Assembly (NCBI GenBank): GCA_964599235.1
Contig: CAZRDX010000046.1
Location: 79,321-143,320 of the forward strand
Direction of reading: 5' to 3'
Length of the DNA: 64,000 nucleotides
Source: DRPN01 sp964599235
GTDB lineage: Bacteria > Bacteroidota > Bacteroidia > Bacteroidales > VadinHA17
Positions 8,326 to 18,716 of the stretch are shown in pieces. Both the position numbers and the translations under genes were made by a program. How positions within the stretch are numbered: the stretch's first letter is position 1; the number at the start of each line of letters is the position of its first letter. The notes beneath the pieces are model-generated. The model was not told where the DNA came from. It saw only the letters and a program-made list of their open reading frames with translations, and searched no databases.

Positions 8326-8694
8326 TCACAACATGCCCAGCATGAGCATCGCCTCCTCCGACATCATGCTCTTGTCCCACGGCGGATCGAACGTCAGCAC
8401 CAGATCAAGCTCTTTGACACCGGGAATGGCTTCAATACTTTGCTTCACCCCGTTGACGATCTGGTCGGCAATGGGACAGTTGGGCGCCGTGAGCGTCATC
8501 TTCACCATCACCTTGCCGTCTTCCTTGACGTCGATCTCATAGATCAGACCCAGGTCATAGATGTTGACCTGCGGGATCTCCGGATCGTAGATGTTCTTCA
8601 GCGTGGCTACGATCTTGGTCTCCAGCTCGAAGGTGTCAACACCATTCTGCTGGTTCTCCTGGTCCGTTTTTTTCTCTTTGCTCTCGTTGCTCAT
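8326..8694 (-). CDS. SufT-like DUF59/MIP18 Fe-S assembly protein
   Basis: 122 residues. After a charged, Gln/Lys-rich N-terminus of about 20 residues comes a DUF59 (MIP18/PaaD) domain: IYDPEIPQVNIYDLGLIYEI at about 35-54, then MTLTAPNCPIADQ with the conserved Cys, and a C-terminal FDPPWDKSMMSEE stretch. In bacteria these small proteins support Fe-S cluster maturation, often as part of suf operons. The gene starts 3 bp behind the sufE stop, which points to translational coupling. Confidence 0.9.
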   Translation of the reverse strand: MSNESKEKKTDQENQQNGVDTFELETKIVATLKNIYDPEIPQVNIYDLGLIYEIDVKEDGKVMVKMTLTAPNCPIADQIVNGVKQSIEAIPGVKELDLVLTFDPPWDKSMMSEEAMLMLGML

Positions 8695-8697
8695 GGC

Positions 8698-9126
8698 TCA
8701 TTTGTTTTTGGCAGAAAGGGCAATGGCATACATTCTGATCTGTTTCACCATCGATGCCAGACCGTTGGCACGGGTGGGTGAAAGGTGTTCCTTGAGGCCG
8801 ATCCTGTCGAGGAAGGAGAGATCGGCATCGCGCACCTCCTCAGGACGGTGGCCGGAGAAGACACGTATGAGAAGGGCGATGATGCCGCGCGTGATGATGG
8901 CATCGCTGTCAGCAGTGAGCACCATCCGGCCCTCCTCGTCAAGGCCGGCATGCAGCCACACCTTCGAGGTGCATCCTTCGATCAGATGGTCATCATCCTT
9001 GTATTTCGGGTCGATGGGCGGCAGCTCCCTGCCCAGTTCGATAAGGTAATTGTATTTGTCCATCCAGTCGTCGTAAACACTGAACTCCTCGACGATCTCT
9101 TCCTGGATCTCTTTGATGCTGCTCAT
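8698..9126 (-). CDS. sufE: SufE cysteine-desulfuration protein
   Basis: 142 residues, usual SufE length. SufE takes the persulfide from SufS and passes sulfur to the SufBCD scaffold. The sulfur-accepting Cys lies in DHLIEGCTSKVWL (about 46-58). The N-terminal IKEIQEEIVEEFSVYDDWMDKY is the typical first helix pair. It follows sufS by 26 bp and precedes the SufT-like gene by 3 bp in the same minus-strand operon. Confidence 0.94.
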   Translation of the reverse strand: MSSIKEIQEEIVEEFSVYDDWMDKYNYLIELGRELPPIDPKYKDDDHLIEGCTSKVWLHAGLDEEGRMVLTADSDAIITRGIIALLIRVFSGHRPEEVRDADLSFLDRIGLKEHLSPTRANGLASMVKQIRMYAIALSAKNK

Positions 9127-9152
9127 GGTTTTTCTTTTTTCTTTTTTTGTTG

Positions 9153-10385
9153 TTATCCGAGCATTTTTGCGGCTTTTCCCACGGCTTCGGCCAGGCGGTC
9201 GGCCTCTTCGCGGGTATTGTAGAAGGCGAAGGAGGCCCGTACGGTACCGGGAATGCCGAGGCTGTCAATGAGCGGCTCGGCACAATGGTGGCCGGTACGT
9301 ACGGCGATGCCCATCTTGTCGAGGAGCATGCCCATGTCGTAGGGATGGATCTCTCCCACGAGGAAAGAGATGACCGAGGTACGTTCACGGGCTCTCCCGA
9401 AGATGCGCATGCCGGAGATCTCCTCCAGCCGCTGCAGGGCATAGTCGGTCAGTTCCTTTTCCCATGTCACGATCCTCTCCATGCCGAGGCCGTTCAGGTA
9501 GTCGAGGGCGGCAGCCAGAGCGACAGCCCCCACGTAGTGCATCGTCCCCGCCTCGAACTTGAGCGGCGGGTCCTGGTAGGTGGTCTTCTCAAAGGTGACC
9601 CTGCGGATCATGTCACCCCCTCCCTGGTAGGGAGGCAGCTCCTCCAGCCAGCGCTCCTTGCCGTAGAGGACACCGATACCTGTGGGGCCGTAGATCTTGT
9701 GGCCGGAGAAAACGTAAAAATCGCAGTCCAGCTCCTGCACGTTGAGGATGCCGTGCTGCACGCCCTGTGCGCCGTCGACGAGCACGGGCACGCCGGCGGC
9801 GTGGGCCCTGCCGATGATCTCCTTCAGGGGGTTGACGGTACCCAGCACGTTGGAGACATGGGTCACGGCCAGCAGACGGGTCCGGGAGGTGAGCATCTCC
9901 CCGAGCAGGTCGAGACGCAGGTCGCCCCGCTCGTCCAGAGGGAGCACCTTCAGACGGGCCCCCTTGCGCTGGCAGAGCATCTGCCAGGGGACGATGTTGG
10001 CATGATGCTCCATGGTGGTGACCAGGATCTCATCCCCCTCCTTCACATAACGTTCGCCGAAGGAGAAAGCCACGGCATTGATGGCGGCCGTGGTGCCGGC
10101 GGTGAAGACAATCTCATGGTCATGGGCTGCCCCGATGAAACGCCGCACGGTGGCCCGCGCCTCCTCGTAAAGGGTCGTCATCCGCTCGCTGAGATGATGC
10201 ACCCCCCGGTGGATGTTGCTGTTCTCCCCGGCATAGAGACGGGTCAGGGTGTCGATGACGACCTTCGGCTTCTGGGTGGTGGCGCCGTTGTCGAGATAGA
10301 CGAGCGGCCGGCCGTACACCTCACGGCTCAGGATGGGGAAGTCGTCACGTATGTGGTCCAACGAAACCATGCTCTTACTTGACAT
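9153..10385 (-). CDS. sufS: cysteine desulfurase SufS
   Basis: A 410-residue group II PLP-dependent cysteine desulfurase. The PLP Lys is in FSGHKIYGPTGIGVLYG; the active Cys is in RTGHHCAEPL near residue 360. YLDNGATTQKP and NIHRGVHHLSE are the usual N-terminal substrate-site motifs. The enzyme produces alanine and an enzyme persulfide for SufE. The ATG at 10385 overlaps the end of sufD by 11 bp; an in-frame ATG at 10370 would leave a gap instead, so the exact start is open. Confidence 0.95.
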   Translation of the reverse strand: MSSKSMVSLDHIRDDFPILSREVYGRPLVYLDNGATTQKPKVVIDTLTRLYAGENSNIHRGVHHLSERMTTLYEEARATVRRFIGAAHDHEIVFTAGTTAAINAVAFSFGERYVKEGDEILVTTMEHHANIVPWQMLCQRKGARLKVLPLDERGDLRLDLLGEMLTSRTRLLAVTHVSNVLGTVNPLKEIIGRAHAAGVPVLVDGAQGVQHGILNVQELDCDFYVFSGHKIYGPTGIGVLYGKERWLEELPPYQGGGDMIRRVTFEKTTYQDPPLKFEAGTMHYVGAVALAAALDYLNGLGMERIVTWEKELTDYALQRLEEISGMRIFGRARERTSVISFLVGEIHPYDMGMLLDKMGIAVRTGHHCAEPLIDSLGIPGTVRASFAFYNTREEADRLAEAVGKAAKMLG

Positions 10386-11729
10386 AATCCACCAGGCAGG
10401 TATGGCATCGCGGCAGCTCGCCCCGCAGACGACGGTCGACGAGCTCGCGTATACGGTCGCGCAACGGCTCGATGGAGATCTCGCGGATCACCTCGTGAGC
10501 AAAAGCATACATCATCAGCATCCGCGCCTCATACTCGGGAATGCCCCGCGAACGGAGATAGAAGAGCGCCTCCTCGTCGAGCTGCCCCACCGTGGCCCCG
10601 TGCGTACATTTCACATCGTCGGCGTAGATCTCCAGCTGCGGCTTGGTGTTCATCCTCGCCGTGTCGCGGACCAGGATGTTCTTGTTCGACTGATAGGCCT
10701 GGGTCTGCTGCGCTCCCGGCTCCACCAGAATACGCCCTTCAAAGGCCCCGGTCGACTCGTCGTCGAGGATGCCCTTGTAGGTCTGCATACTGGTGCATTG
10801 CGGTGCAGCATGATCGATGAAGAGAGAATGGTCCATATGCTGCTGTCCGTCGGTCAGGAACAGACCGTAGGCATAGTTCTCGGCCCCTTCCCCGGCCAGC
10901 TTCACATCCAGGTTGTTGCGGATGAAACCGCCATGCAGGGAAGTGGTGTTGATCTTCACACGGCTGCTGCGCTCCTGTTGGATAAAGAAATGGGTGATAT
11001 CGGTCATGGAGTTGTGTTCGTTCTGTAGACGGGTGATCTCGAACGAGCTGTTCTCACCGATATAGAATTCTTTGAGCGCATTGGAGAGCACCTCTTTTTC
11101 CGTGAGGGCATGGTCGCAGATGAGCAGGCTGCCGCGGGCGTTGCTGCCCACGACGATGAGGCTGCGCGGCTGTACCACCACCTCCTCGTCACCGCGGATG
11201 AGGTTGACCACCTGCACCGGTTTTTCCATCACCGCCCCGTCCGGCACATAGAGGAAGAAGCCGTCGAGGGCAAAGCTTCTGTTGAGGGCAGCCAGCCCGT
11301 CGCGGCTCTCGGCAGGATACTTGTCAAGATAAGGCTCCACCAGGTCGGGCCGTTCGCGGAGGGCCTGCTGCAAACCTCCCGCCAGCACCCCGCCCGGCAG
11401 CTCCTGCAGATGATCCTCCTTCTCAAAGAAGAAACCGTTGAGGACGGCATATACCCACGTGTTGAGGGTGGGGATATCGCAACGGAAGATCTCCTCCAGA
11501 CGGAAATCACGGTGGCCGGGGTCGGTCACGGGACGGTAACCCCGCTGCAGCACTTTGGCCACAGGACTGTATTTGTATCGTTCATCCTTAGTACCGGGGA
11601 CACCCAGCTTCCTGAACTGTTCCATCGCCCGCGCCTGGATACGGCCCAGCAGCCCTTCGCCCTGCGGGGCGGGAAAACGCTCCAGGACCGACAGGTCGGG
11701 ACGCACAGGCATTTTTTTCTCGACAACGA

Positions 11730-11733
<4 letters not shown>
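10375..11733 (-). CDS. sufD: Fe-S assembly scaffold protein SufD
   Basis: 452 residues, a right-handed beta-helix protein that pairs with SufB. The C-terminal core is well conserved: AAPQCTSMQTYKGILDD, then LLVRDTARMNTKPQLEIYADDVKCTHGATVGQLD (seen here as NILVRDTARMNTKPQLEI... with the conserved His), then FYLRSRGI. Its ATG overlaps the sufC stop in an ATGA arrangement (11730-11733), so SufC and SufD are made in coupled amounts. Confidence 0.94.
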
Positions 11734-12500
<767 letters not shown>

Positions 12501-12534
12501 TGTTCCGTTGTTTTTCGTTGCTTTTGGTTCCGTT

Positions 12535-13983
12535 TTATCCTACACTGCCTTCCAGGCTGATCTGCAGCAGTTTCTGAGCTTCCACAGCGAACTCCATCGG
12601 CAGTTTGTTGAGCACCTCGCGGGCATAACCGTTGACGATCATCCCGACGGCGTCCTCGGTGGATATACCGCGCTGGTTGAGGTAAAAGATCTGGTCTTCG
12701 CCGATCTTGGAGGTGGTGGCTTCATGTTCGACGACCGACGAGGTGTTGCCCACCTCGATGTAGGGAAAGGTGTGGGCACCGCACCGGTCGCCGATGAGCA
12801 GCGAGTCGCACTGCGAAAAGTTCCTGGCATTCTCGGCATTGCGGGCCACCTTCACCAGCCCGCGGTAGCTGTTGTTGCTGTGCCCGGCCGAGATACCCTT
12901 GGAGACGATGGTGCTCCGCGTGTTCTTGCCCAGATGGATCATCTTGGTGCCGGTATCCGCCTGCTGGTAGTTGTTGGTCACCGCCACCGAGTAGAACTCG
13001 GCCGTGGAATGATCCCCTTTGAGGATGGTACTGGGGTACTTCCAAGTGATGGCCGAGCCGGTCTCCACCTGCGTCCAGGAGATCTTCGAATGGTTGCCCT
13101 TGCAGATGCCCCGCTTGGTGACGAAGTTGTAGATGCCGCCCTTGCCTTCCTTGTCGCCCGGATACCAGTTCTGGACCGTGGAGTATTTCACTTCGGCATG
13201 GTCGAGGGCGATGATCTCCACCACGGCGGCATGGAGCTGGTTCTCGTCGCGTATGGGTGCGGTACATCCCTCCAGGTAGCTGACGTAACTGCCTTCATCG
13301 GCGACGATGAGCGTGCGCTCGAACTGCCCCGTATTGGCCGCATTGATGCGGAAATAGGTGGAGAGCTCCATCGGGCTCCGCACCCCCTTGGGGATATAGC
13401 AGAAAGAACCGTCGCTGAAAACGGCCGAGTTGAGCGCCGCAAAATAATTGTCGGTATATGGTACCACGCTCCCCAGATACTTCCTCACCAGGTCGGGATA
13501 TTTACGTATCGCCTCGCTCATCGAGCAGAAGATGATCCCCAGCTCGGCCAGGGTCTCCTGGAAGGTGGTCTTCACCGACACACTGTCGATCACGGCATCG
13601 ACGGCCACCCCCGCCAGCCGCTCCTGCTCCTCGAGAGGGATGCCCAGCTTCTCAAAGGTCCGCAACAGCTCGGGATCCACCTCATCGAGGCTCTTGGGCC
13701 CGTCCTTCTTCTTCGGCGTGGCAAAATAGATGATGTCCTGATAGTCGATCTCAGGAATGTTCAGATGGGCCCAGTGCGGCATCTCCATCTCCTTCCATTT
13801 GCGGTAAGCCTTCAGCCGGAAATCCAGCATGAAATCCGGCTCCTCCTTCCGCTTCCAGATCTCCCGGATGATATCCTCGTTCAGCCCTTTGGGCAGGAGA
13901 TCCATCTCAATGTCACTGACAAAGCCGTACTTATACTCCTGTTCAGTGACCTCTCGCAGTATCTTGTCCTGATCTTTTTCCAT
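12535..13983 (-). CDS. sufB: Fe-S assembly scaffold protein SufB
   Basis: 482 residues, the usual length. SufB is the principal site on which the new cluster forms. Conserved stretches include SEAIRKYPDLVRKYLGSVVP, the SYLEGCTAP Cys motif, WYPGDKEGKGGIYNFVTKRG, and the C-terminal SKIGEDQIFYLNQRGI. As first gene of the six-gene operon it sets the promoter position; a -7 box is at 14040-14047. Confidence 0.96.
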   Translation of the reverse strand: MEKDQDKILREVTEQEYKYGFVSDIEMDLLPKGLNEDIIREIWKRKEEPDFMLDFRLKAYRKWKEMEMPHWAHLNIPEIDYQDIIYFATPKKKDGPKSLDEVDPELLRTFEKLGIPLEEQERLAGVAVDAVIDSVSVKTTFQETLAELGIIFCSMSEAIRKYPDLVRKYLGSVVPYTDNYFAALNSAVFSDGSFCYIPKGVRSPMELSTYFRINAANTGQFERTLIVADEGSYVSYLEGCTAPIRDENQLHAAVVEIIALDHAEVKYSTVQNWYPGDKEGKGGIYNFVTKRGICKGNHSKISWTQVETGSAITWKYPSTILKGDHSTAEFYSVAVTNNYQQADTGTKMIHLGKNTRSTIVSKGISAGHSNNSYRGLVKVARNAENARNFSQCDSLLIGDRCGAHTFPYIEVGNTSSVVEHEATTSKIGEDQIFYLNQRGISTEDAVGMIVNGYAREVLNKLPMEFAVEAQKLLQISLEGSVG

Positions 13984-14039
13984 ATCTTTGTTGTCGATCG
14001 GATGAAGAATCTTATTTGTATTTAATCTAAATTAGGATG

Positions 14040-14047
14040 CAAATATA
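14040..14047 (-). promoter_or_regulatory. -7 box TATATTTG of the suf operon
   Basis: On the minus strand the sequence reads TATATTTG, an exact TAnnTTTG match about 57 bp before the sufB ATG. No clear TTG is seen at the -33 distance. No iron- or cluster-responsive operator could be recognised. Confidence 0.45.
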
Positions 14048-14107
14048 GGAAATTTTCCGGTCCGATATTCCACCACAGGAAAGGAAAACTACGAAAAGGT
14101 TCATCAG

Positions 14108-15163
14108 ATGGCAGATAAAAAAAGCGGTACGGACATTTCGGTGTACGGCGAGTTCGGGCTCATTGAGCATTTGACGGCCCGGTTCCCTTTGAGGAACCGC
14201 GACAGCCGCAAGGGGATAGGCGACGATGCTGCGGTGATCGCACCGGGCAGATGGCAGATGGTGGTGACCACCGACCTGCTGCTCGAAGGGATCCACTTCG
14301 ACCTGGCCTATACCCCCCTGAAACATCTGGGATACAAGGCCATCGTCGTGAACCTCTCCGACGTGTATGCGATGAATGCCGAACCGCGCCAGGTGACGGT
14401 ATCGGTAGGGGTGTCGTCGCGGTTCAAGGTGGAGCATCTCGAAGAGCTCTATGAAGGCATCCGTCTGGCCTGTGATCATTACGGTGTGGACCTGGTGGGA
14501 GGAGACACCTCAGCCTCCTACAGCGGGATGATCATCAGCGTGACGGCCGTGGGCAGGGCCCGCAAGGACGAGCTGGTTTACCGCGACGGCGCACATCCCA
14601 ACGATGTCATCTGTGTCACGGGTGATCTGGGCGCCGCCTACATGGGCCTGCAGGTGCTGCGCAGGGAGAACAGGATCTTCCAGGATGATCCCTCCTTCCA
14701 GCCCGACCTGAGCCGCTATGAGTATATCGTAGGCCGGCAGCTCAAACCCGAAGCCCGGCGGGACATCATCCGGTCCCTGAAAGAGAAAGGGGTCCGTCCC
14801 TCCTCGATGATCGATGTCTCCGACGGCCTCTCCTCCGACCTGCTGCATCTGTGCCACCGTTCCGGCACGGGGTGCCGCATCTATCAGGACAAGATCCCCA
14901 TCGACACCGAGACGGCAGATACCGCCGAGGAGATGGAAATGGAGCCGCTCATCACCGCCCTCAGCGGCGGGGAGGATTACGAGCTGCTTTTCACCGTCCC
15001 TCCCGGCGCCATGGAAAAACTCACCTCCCTGCCCGGCATCCATCCCATCGGCTTCATCACCCCCGCCGACGAAGGCAGGGTGCTGGTCACCAGCAGCGGC
15101 AGCGAGATCGAACTCACCGCCCAGGGATGGAACGCCTTCAGGAAAGGACAAGAAAAAGCCTGA
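14108..15163 (+). CDS. thiL: thiamine-monophosphate kinase ThiL
   Basis: 351 residues, AIR-synthase-like fold. ThiL phosphorylates thiamine monophosphate to the active cofactor thiamine diphosphate. Motifs: GIGDDAAVI (36-44) for magnesium and ATP, TTDLLLEGIHFD (56-67), LVGGDTSAS (about 129-137), CVTGDLGAAYMGL, and the C-terminal IDVSDGLSSDL and ALSGGEDYELLF. It is a single gene, divergent from sufB and convergent with the S74-domain gene. No TPP riboswitch is present upstream. Confidence 0.94.
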   Translation: MADKKSGTDISVYGEFGLIEHLTARFPLRNRDSRKGIGDDAAVIAPGRWQMVVTTDLLLEGIHFDLAYTPLKHLGYKAIVVNLSDVYAMNAEPRQVTVSVGVSSRFKVEHLEELYEGIRLACDHYGVDLVGGDTSASYSGMIISVTAVGRARKDELVYRDGAHPNDVICVTGDLGAAYMGLQVLRRENRIFQDDPSFQPDLSRYEYIVGRQLKPEARRDIIRSLKEKGVRPSSMIDVSDGLSSDLLHLCHRSGTGCRIYQDKIPIDTETADTAEEMEMEPLITALSGGEDYELLFTVPPGAMEKLTSLPGIHPIGFITPADEGRVLVTSSGSEIELTAQGWNAFRKGQEKA

Positions 15164-15191
15164 AATACCGCACGGACAAGGCGGCACCACC

Positions 15192-17765
15192 CTATCGCTC
15201 CGTCATCGCCCCCAGCACCTTCTTCAGCTCCTCCACCTCTCTCTTCAGGGCAGCCAGATCGTCCTTCTCTTTGTTCATCTTCCGCAGACGGGCACGGAGG
15301 GTCTCGTTCTCTTTCTCGAGGCGGGCGATCCGCTCCTCTTGCTCCTGCAACGCCCTCAGCATCGGCGTCACCAGCTTGCTGTAAGCCACCGTCTCCACCC
15401 GCCCCCGGGCATCGTAGCTCACAAAGGCAGGGTTCACCTTCTCCACCTCCTCGGCGATCAGCCCCACCTGTTCCACACCTTTCTCATCGTTCTTGTACAC
15501 AAAATGAACGGGACGCAAACGATAGAGCCAATCCACATCCTCCAGGCTCCGGATATCCTTCTTGTAACGGCGCGACGAAGAGAGATAACCAATCTTACCC
15601 TGATCATCAATATAAAGATCCCTGTTCGTCGCTCCTACCACATCTCCGTACACCTGCGGCATCTGTATCTCCCCATTGTTGCGATTGATGACAAGCCACG
15701 GTCCGTATTGTAACGAAAAAACCTCACCGAATATTTTCATCTGGTTGCTGCTCCCGTCATAGCTTACGACCATTCCGTAATTACCGGCCGGATCTTCGCC
15801 GAGGAAGAGCCGGGATGACTGGTTCATCGTATCCGGGGAGATCATGATCTCTCCCATGTTGGTCGACGACACCACATGAAGAAGGGATCTGGGATCCCGC
15901 GTTCCGATGCCCAGACGTCCTTGTACGTAAGCATTCCCGTTCTTATAGACCATGAAAGCGTTCTGTCTCACCACAGAGGAAAAGTAACGGTACCCGTTCC
16001 CCACCACGAACAGAGGGTCACTATCTACCCATTTGGAAGAATCTCCGAGACCTTCGTTCAGTGTTCCCACAACAAAGGAGTTGTAAGCCCGGGGTTCCAG
16101 GTCTTTCCCCGCAGCGATGGAGTACCAGCCGTAGACCTTGTTCCGGTACCCGATGGCCGTGCCGTAGTAGCCCCAGGTTTTGTTGGCCGTACCCAGGCAT
16201 ACCGAATTGGCACTGTCGGCATGGTTGGCAAACCCCAGTGCCATCGACCGGTAGCCGGCCGCCACATTGGGGCTGAACACCAGCATCATGAAAGGAGGAA
16301 CGGCATAGACCCCCATGTTCCCCAGCGAGATGGCCTCGCTGCCGCTGGCGATGGCGTTGTTGCCCACCGCAAAGCTGTAGCGTTTTCCCCACGCATGGGC
16401 ACCCGGCCCCACGGCAAAATTGGCAAAGCCGCTGTCGGTACGTGCCCCCATGCCCAACGCTACCGAATATTCTCCCTGCGCGATCGTGGGCGAGGTACGC
16501 AACAGAAAACCGCCGGTATCCACCTTGTAAGAGCCGATGGCATAACAACCGTCGCCCAGCGCCACGGCACCGTTGCCCAAAGAAAAAGAGTTGAGCCCGC
16601 CCGACAAAGCCTTGTATCCCATGGCCAGGGAGTTATCCCCCAGGGTCACCGAAGAATCACCCAAAGCAATGGAGAAATCCCCGCGTGCCACGGTACGGTA
16701 GCCCAACGCCTGCGAATAGTCCCCTTCCGCCTTGCTCTCAAAACCCGTGGACATGGAGTTGAGCCCCACACTGTCGGGACTCTCCACCAGCACACGTCCT
16801 GCCAGAAAAGCCTCCTTCTGCGGATACCACAGGATACGCGGCTGACTGGGATCAACCACCTCCACACTGCCCCCCGTGGTCACATTGAAGTAATCTTTCA
16901 CACCGGAACCCTTGCTCACACCATAGCCACCAATGGCAAATCCTCCGCGAGGGCCTTTCTGCTGGTCGTTCACATAGACACGGGTACTGTCGTCGGTGAC
17001 ACGCAAATACTCGCGGGTCACTCCCTTACCGACCCCATAGCCACCGATAGCAAACCCTCCGCGAGGGCCTTTCCCGTCGCCGTCATTGATATAGATCCTC
17101 ACACTGTCGGGGGTCACTCGCATATATTCGACGCCATCCCCCTTGTTCACCCCGAATCCGCCGATGGCAAAGCCGCCACGCGGGCCCTTCGAAGAAGTGG
17201 TGTCCACATAGATGCGTACCCCTTCGTTGTACACGGCGAACACCACCTGTCCATCCTTCCGTCGCACCACAAAAAGAGCCGAGTCGGAGACGGGATCGTC
17301 CCCCTGCACCTCCAGCCGCGTAAGGGTGCCCACACTGCCTGCCTGCAACGCATATGGAACACTCATCAGGGCGGAAACCCCTAACGTCTCATAGTTGCTT
17401 CCTCCTGTCAGATCGGCTTCCACTTTCAGGAAATATGGCCCCTGGTCCCAGTCGATGCCGGAAAACACCCCCTGGTCCGCCGCCCCCTCACCCACGATCA
17501 GAGAGATCAGACCCTGGGCATTCGTCGTCACCTGATGGATCTCGGAATAAACGGCCGTGCCCGTTTCGCTCCCCTGCAGAATGCTGAGGCGCAAGCTTAC
17601 AGAACGATCCTTCACGATCTGCCCCGCAGCATCCCGCACCACCGCCTGATAACTGAAACCCTGCGGCGCCTGAGACCAAAGCGACCACGGAACAAACAGC
17701 AACATGAACAGGATCGATACTTTGACCCTGTCATGTGATGATGAAAACGGATTTTCCTTCTTCAT
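15192..17765 (-). CDS. secreted protein with YadA-type head repeats and C-terminal S74 endosialidase-chaperone domain
   Basis: 857 residues. The N-terminus carries a signal peptide (hydrophobic stretch ending near SLWSQA). Residues 35-145 form a beta-rich domain common in Bacteroidota surface proteins (FSYQAVVRDAAG). Three copies of GPRGGFAIGG(F/Y)GV follow at about 195-300. Residues 330-640 are a run of YadA/Hep-Hag head repeats (SxAxG patterns). The C-terminus has a Peptidase_S74 intramolecular chaperone domain (RRYKKDIRSLEDVDWLYRL, then QVGLIAEEVEKVNP) and a terminal coiled coil of about 50 residues. S74 domains trimerise and usually cut themselves off at a conserved Ser; here it is probably the SSRRYKK start of the domain. 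A trimeric fibre at the cell surface is inferred. No T9SS C-terminal signal is visible. Confidence 0.8.
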   Translation of the reverse strand: MKKENPFSSSHDRVKVSILFMLLFVPWSLWSQAPQGFSYQAVVRDAAGQIVKDRSVSLRLSILQGSETGTAVYSEIHQVTTNAQGLISLIVGEGAADQGVFSGIDWDQGPYFLKVEADLTGGSNYETLGVSALMSVPYALQAGSVGTLTRLEVQGDDPVSDSALFVVRRKDGQVVFAVYNEGVRIYVDTTSSKGPRGGFAIGGFGVNKGDGVEYMRVTPDSVRIYINDGDGKGPRGGFAIGGYGVGKGVTREYLRVTDDSTRVYVNDQQKGPRGGFAIGGYGVSKGSGVKDYFNVTTGGSVEVVDPSQPRILWYPQKEAFLAGRVLVESPDSVGLNSMSTGFESKAEGDYSQALGYRTVARGDFSIALGDSSVTLGDNSLAMGYKALSGGLNSFSLGNGAVALGDGCYAIGSYKVDTGGFLLRTSPTIAQGEYSVALGMGARTDSGFANFAVGPGAHAWGKRYSFAVGNNAIASGSEAISLGNMGVYAVPPFMMLVFSPNVAAGYRSMALGFANHADSANSVCLGTANKTWGYYGTAIGYRNKVYGWYSIAAGKDLEPRAYNSFVVGTLNEGLGDSSKWVDSDPLFVVGNGYRYFSSVVRQNAFMVYKNGNAYVQGRLGIGTRDPRSLLHVVSSTNMGEIMISPDTMNQSSRLFLGEDPAGNYGMVVSYDGSSNQMKIFGEVFSLQYGPWLVINRNNGEIQMPQVYGDVVGATNRDLYIDDQGKIGYLSSSRRYKKDIRSLEDVDWLYRLRPVHFVYKNDEKGVEQVGLIAEEVEKVNPAFVSYDARGRVETVAYSKLVTPMLRALQEQEERIARLEKENETLRARLRKMNKEKDDLAALKREVEELKKVLGAMTER

Positions 17766-17878
17766 GACAAAGTTTTTACAGAATCAAAATATTTACAATT
17801 TATGGATATTTTCACAAAAGTTCAACGTTCTCTCTTCTTAATACCATTTCCGCGCCGGGAACGTTGCACGAACAGAGC

Positions 17879-17913
17879 AAAAAAAAGATCCCGGAAGATG
17901 TTCCGGGATCTTT
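17879..17913 (-). terminator. terminator of the lpx operon
   Basis: A 13-bp perfect stem (17884-17896 with 17901-17913), loop GATG, and on the minus strand a run of eight or more U. It lies 24 bp behind the lpxA stop. Confidence 0.9.
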
Positions 17914-17936
17914 GATACCTTGTGTTCCGGGCAGGA

Positions 17937-18713
17937 TCAGACGCCGCTGCGGATGATTCCCCGGCTGGAGTTCCGGATGAAGTTGAGGATCTCGTTCCTT
18001 TCCGGGGTGGGTTCGAATTCCTTTTCGATGATCTCGAGTGCCTGGGAAACGGTGTATCCCCGGAGGTAGATGGTTCGGTAGATGTCCTGGATCTCATTGA
18101 TCTTCTCGTTGCTGAAGCCGCGCCGGCGCAGTCCCACGGAGTTGACGCCCATGTAACTGAGGGGATCACGGTCGGCTTTCACATAGGGAGGAACATCCTT
18201 GCGCACCTTCCCGGCTCCTCCCACCATCACATGGGCTCCCACGTGCACGAACTGATGCACCAGCGTGCCCCCGGCCAGGATCGCCCAGTCGTGCACCTTC
18301 ACCTCACCGGCCAAGGAAGCGTTGTTGACCAGGATGCAGTGGTTGCCCACCTCACAGTCGTGGGCGATGTGCACATAGGCCATCAGCAGGTTGTCGTTGC
18401 CGATCACTGTCTTCCAGGCCGCCTTCGTACCCCGGTTGATGGTCACGAACTCACGGATGGTGTTGTTGTCCCCTATCTCCACCGTGGTCTCCTCCCCTTC
18501 GAACTTGAGATCCTGCGGGATGGCTCCGATCACGGCACCGGGGAAGATCTTGCAGTTCTTCCCGATGCGTGTGCCGTCCATGATCGTCACGTTGGGACCT
18601 ATCCAAGTACCGTCGCCGATCACCACATCCGCCGCAATGGAGGTAAAAGGCCCGACCGACACATTCTCGCCGAGACGCGCGTCGGGATGGACATCTGAGA
18701 ATTTATGTATCAT
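17937..18713 (-). CDS. lpxA: acyl-ACP--UDP-N-acetylglucosamine O-acyltransferase LpxA
   Basis: 258 residues made of left-handed beta-helix hexapeptide repeats; LpxA adds the first acyl chain to UDP-GlcNAc in lipid A synthesis. The catalytic His is in VHIAHDCEVG (about 121-126). The C-terminal helical part (NSVGLRRRGFSNEKINEIQDIYR) is typical and separates it from LpxD. It begins 3 bp behind lpxC/fabZ, so it is the last gene of the cotranscribed lpxD-lpxC/fabZ-lpxA group. Confidence 0.95.
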   Translation of the reverse strand: MIHKFSDVHPDARLGENVSVGPFTSIAADVVIGDGTWIGPNVTIMDGTRIGKNCKIFPGAVIGAIPQDLKFEGEETTVEIGDNNTIREFVTINRGTKAAWKTVIGNDNLLMAYVHIAHDCEVGNHCILVNNASLAGEVKVHDWAILAGGTLVHQFVHVGAHVMVGGAGKVRKDVPPYVKADRDPLSYMGVNSVGLRRRGFSNEKINEIQDIYRTIYLRGYTVSQALEIIEKEFEPTPERNEILNFIRNSSRGIIRSGV

Positions 18714-18716
18714 CGT

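Noticed and set aside
13984..14107. TPP riboswitch before thiL
   Set aside because: No thi-box core sequence and only 124 bp shared with the sufB promoter region.
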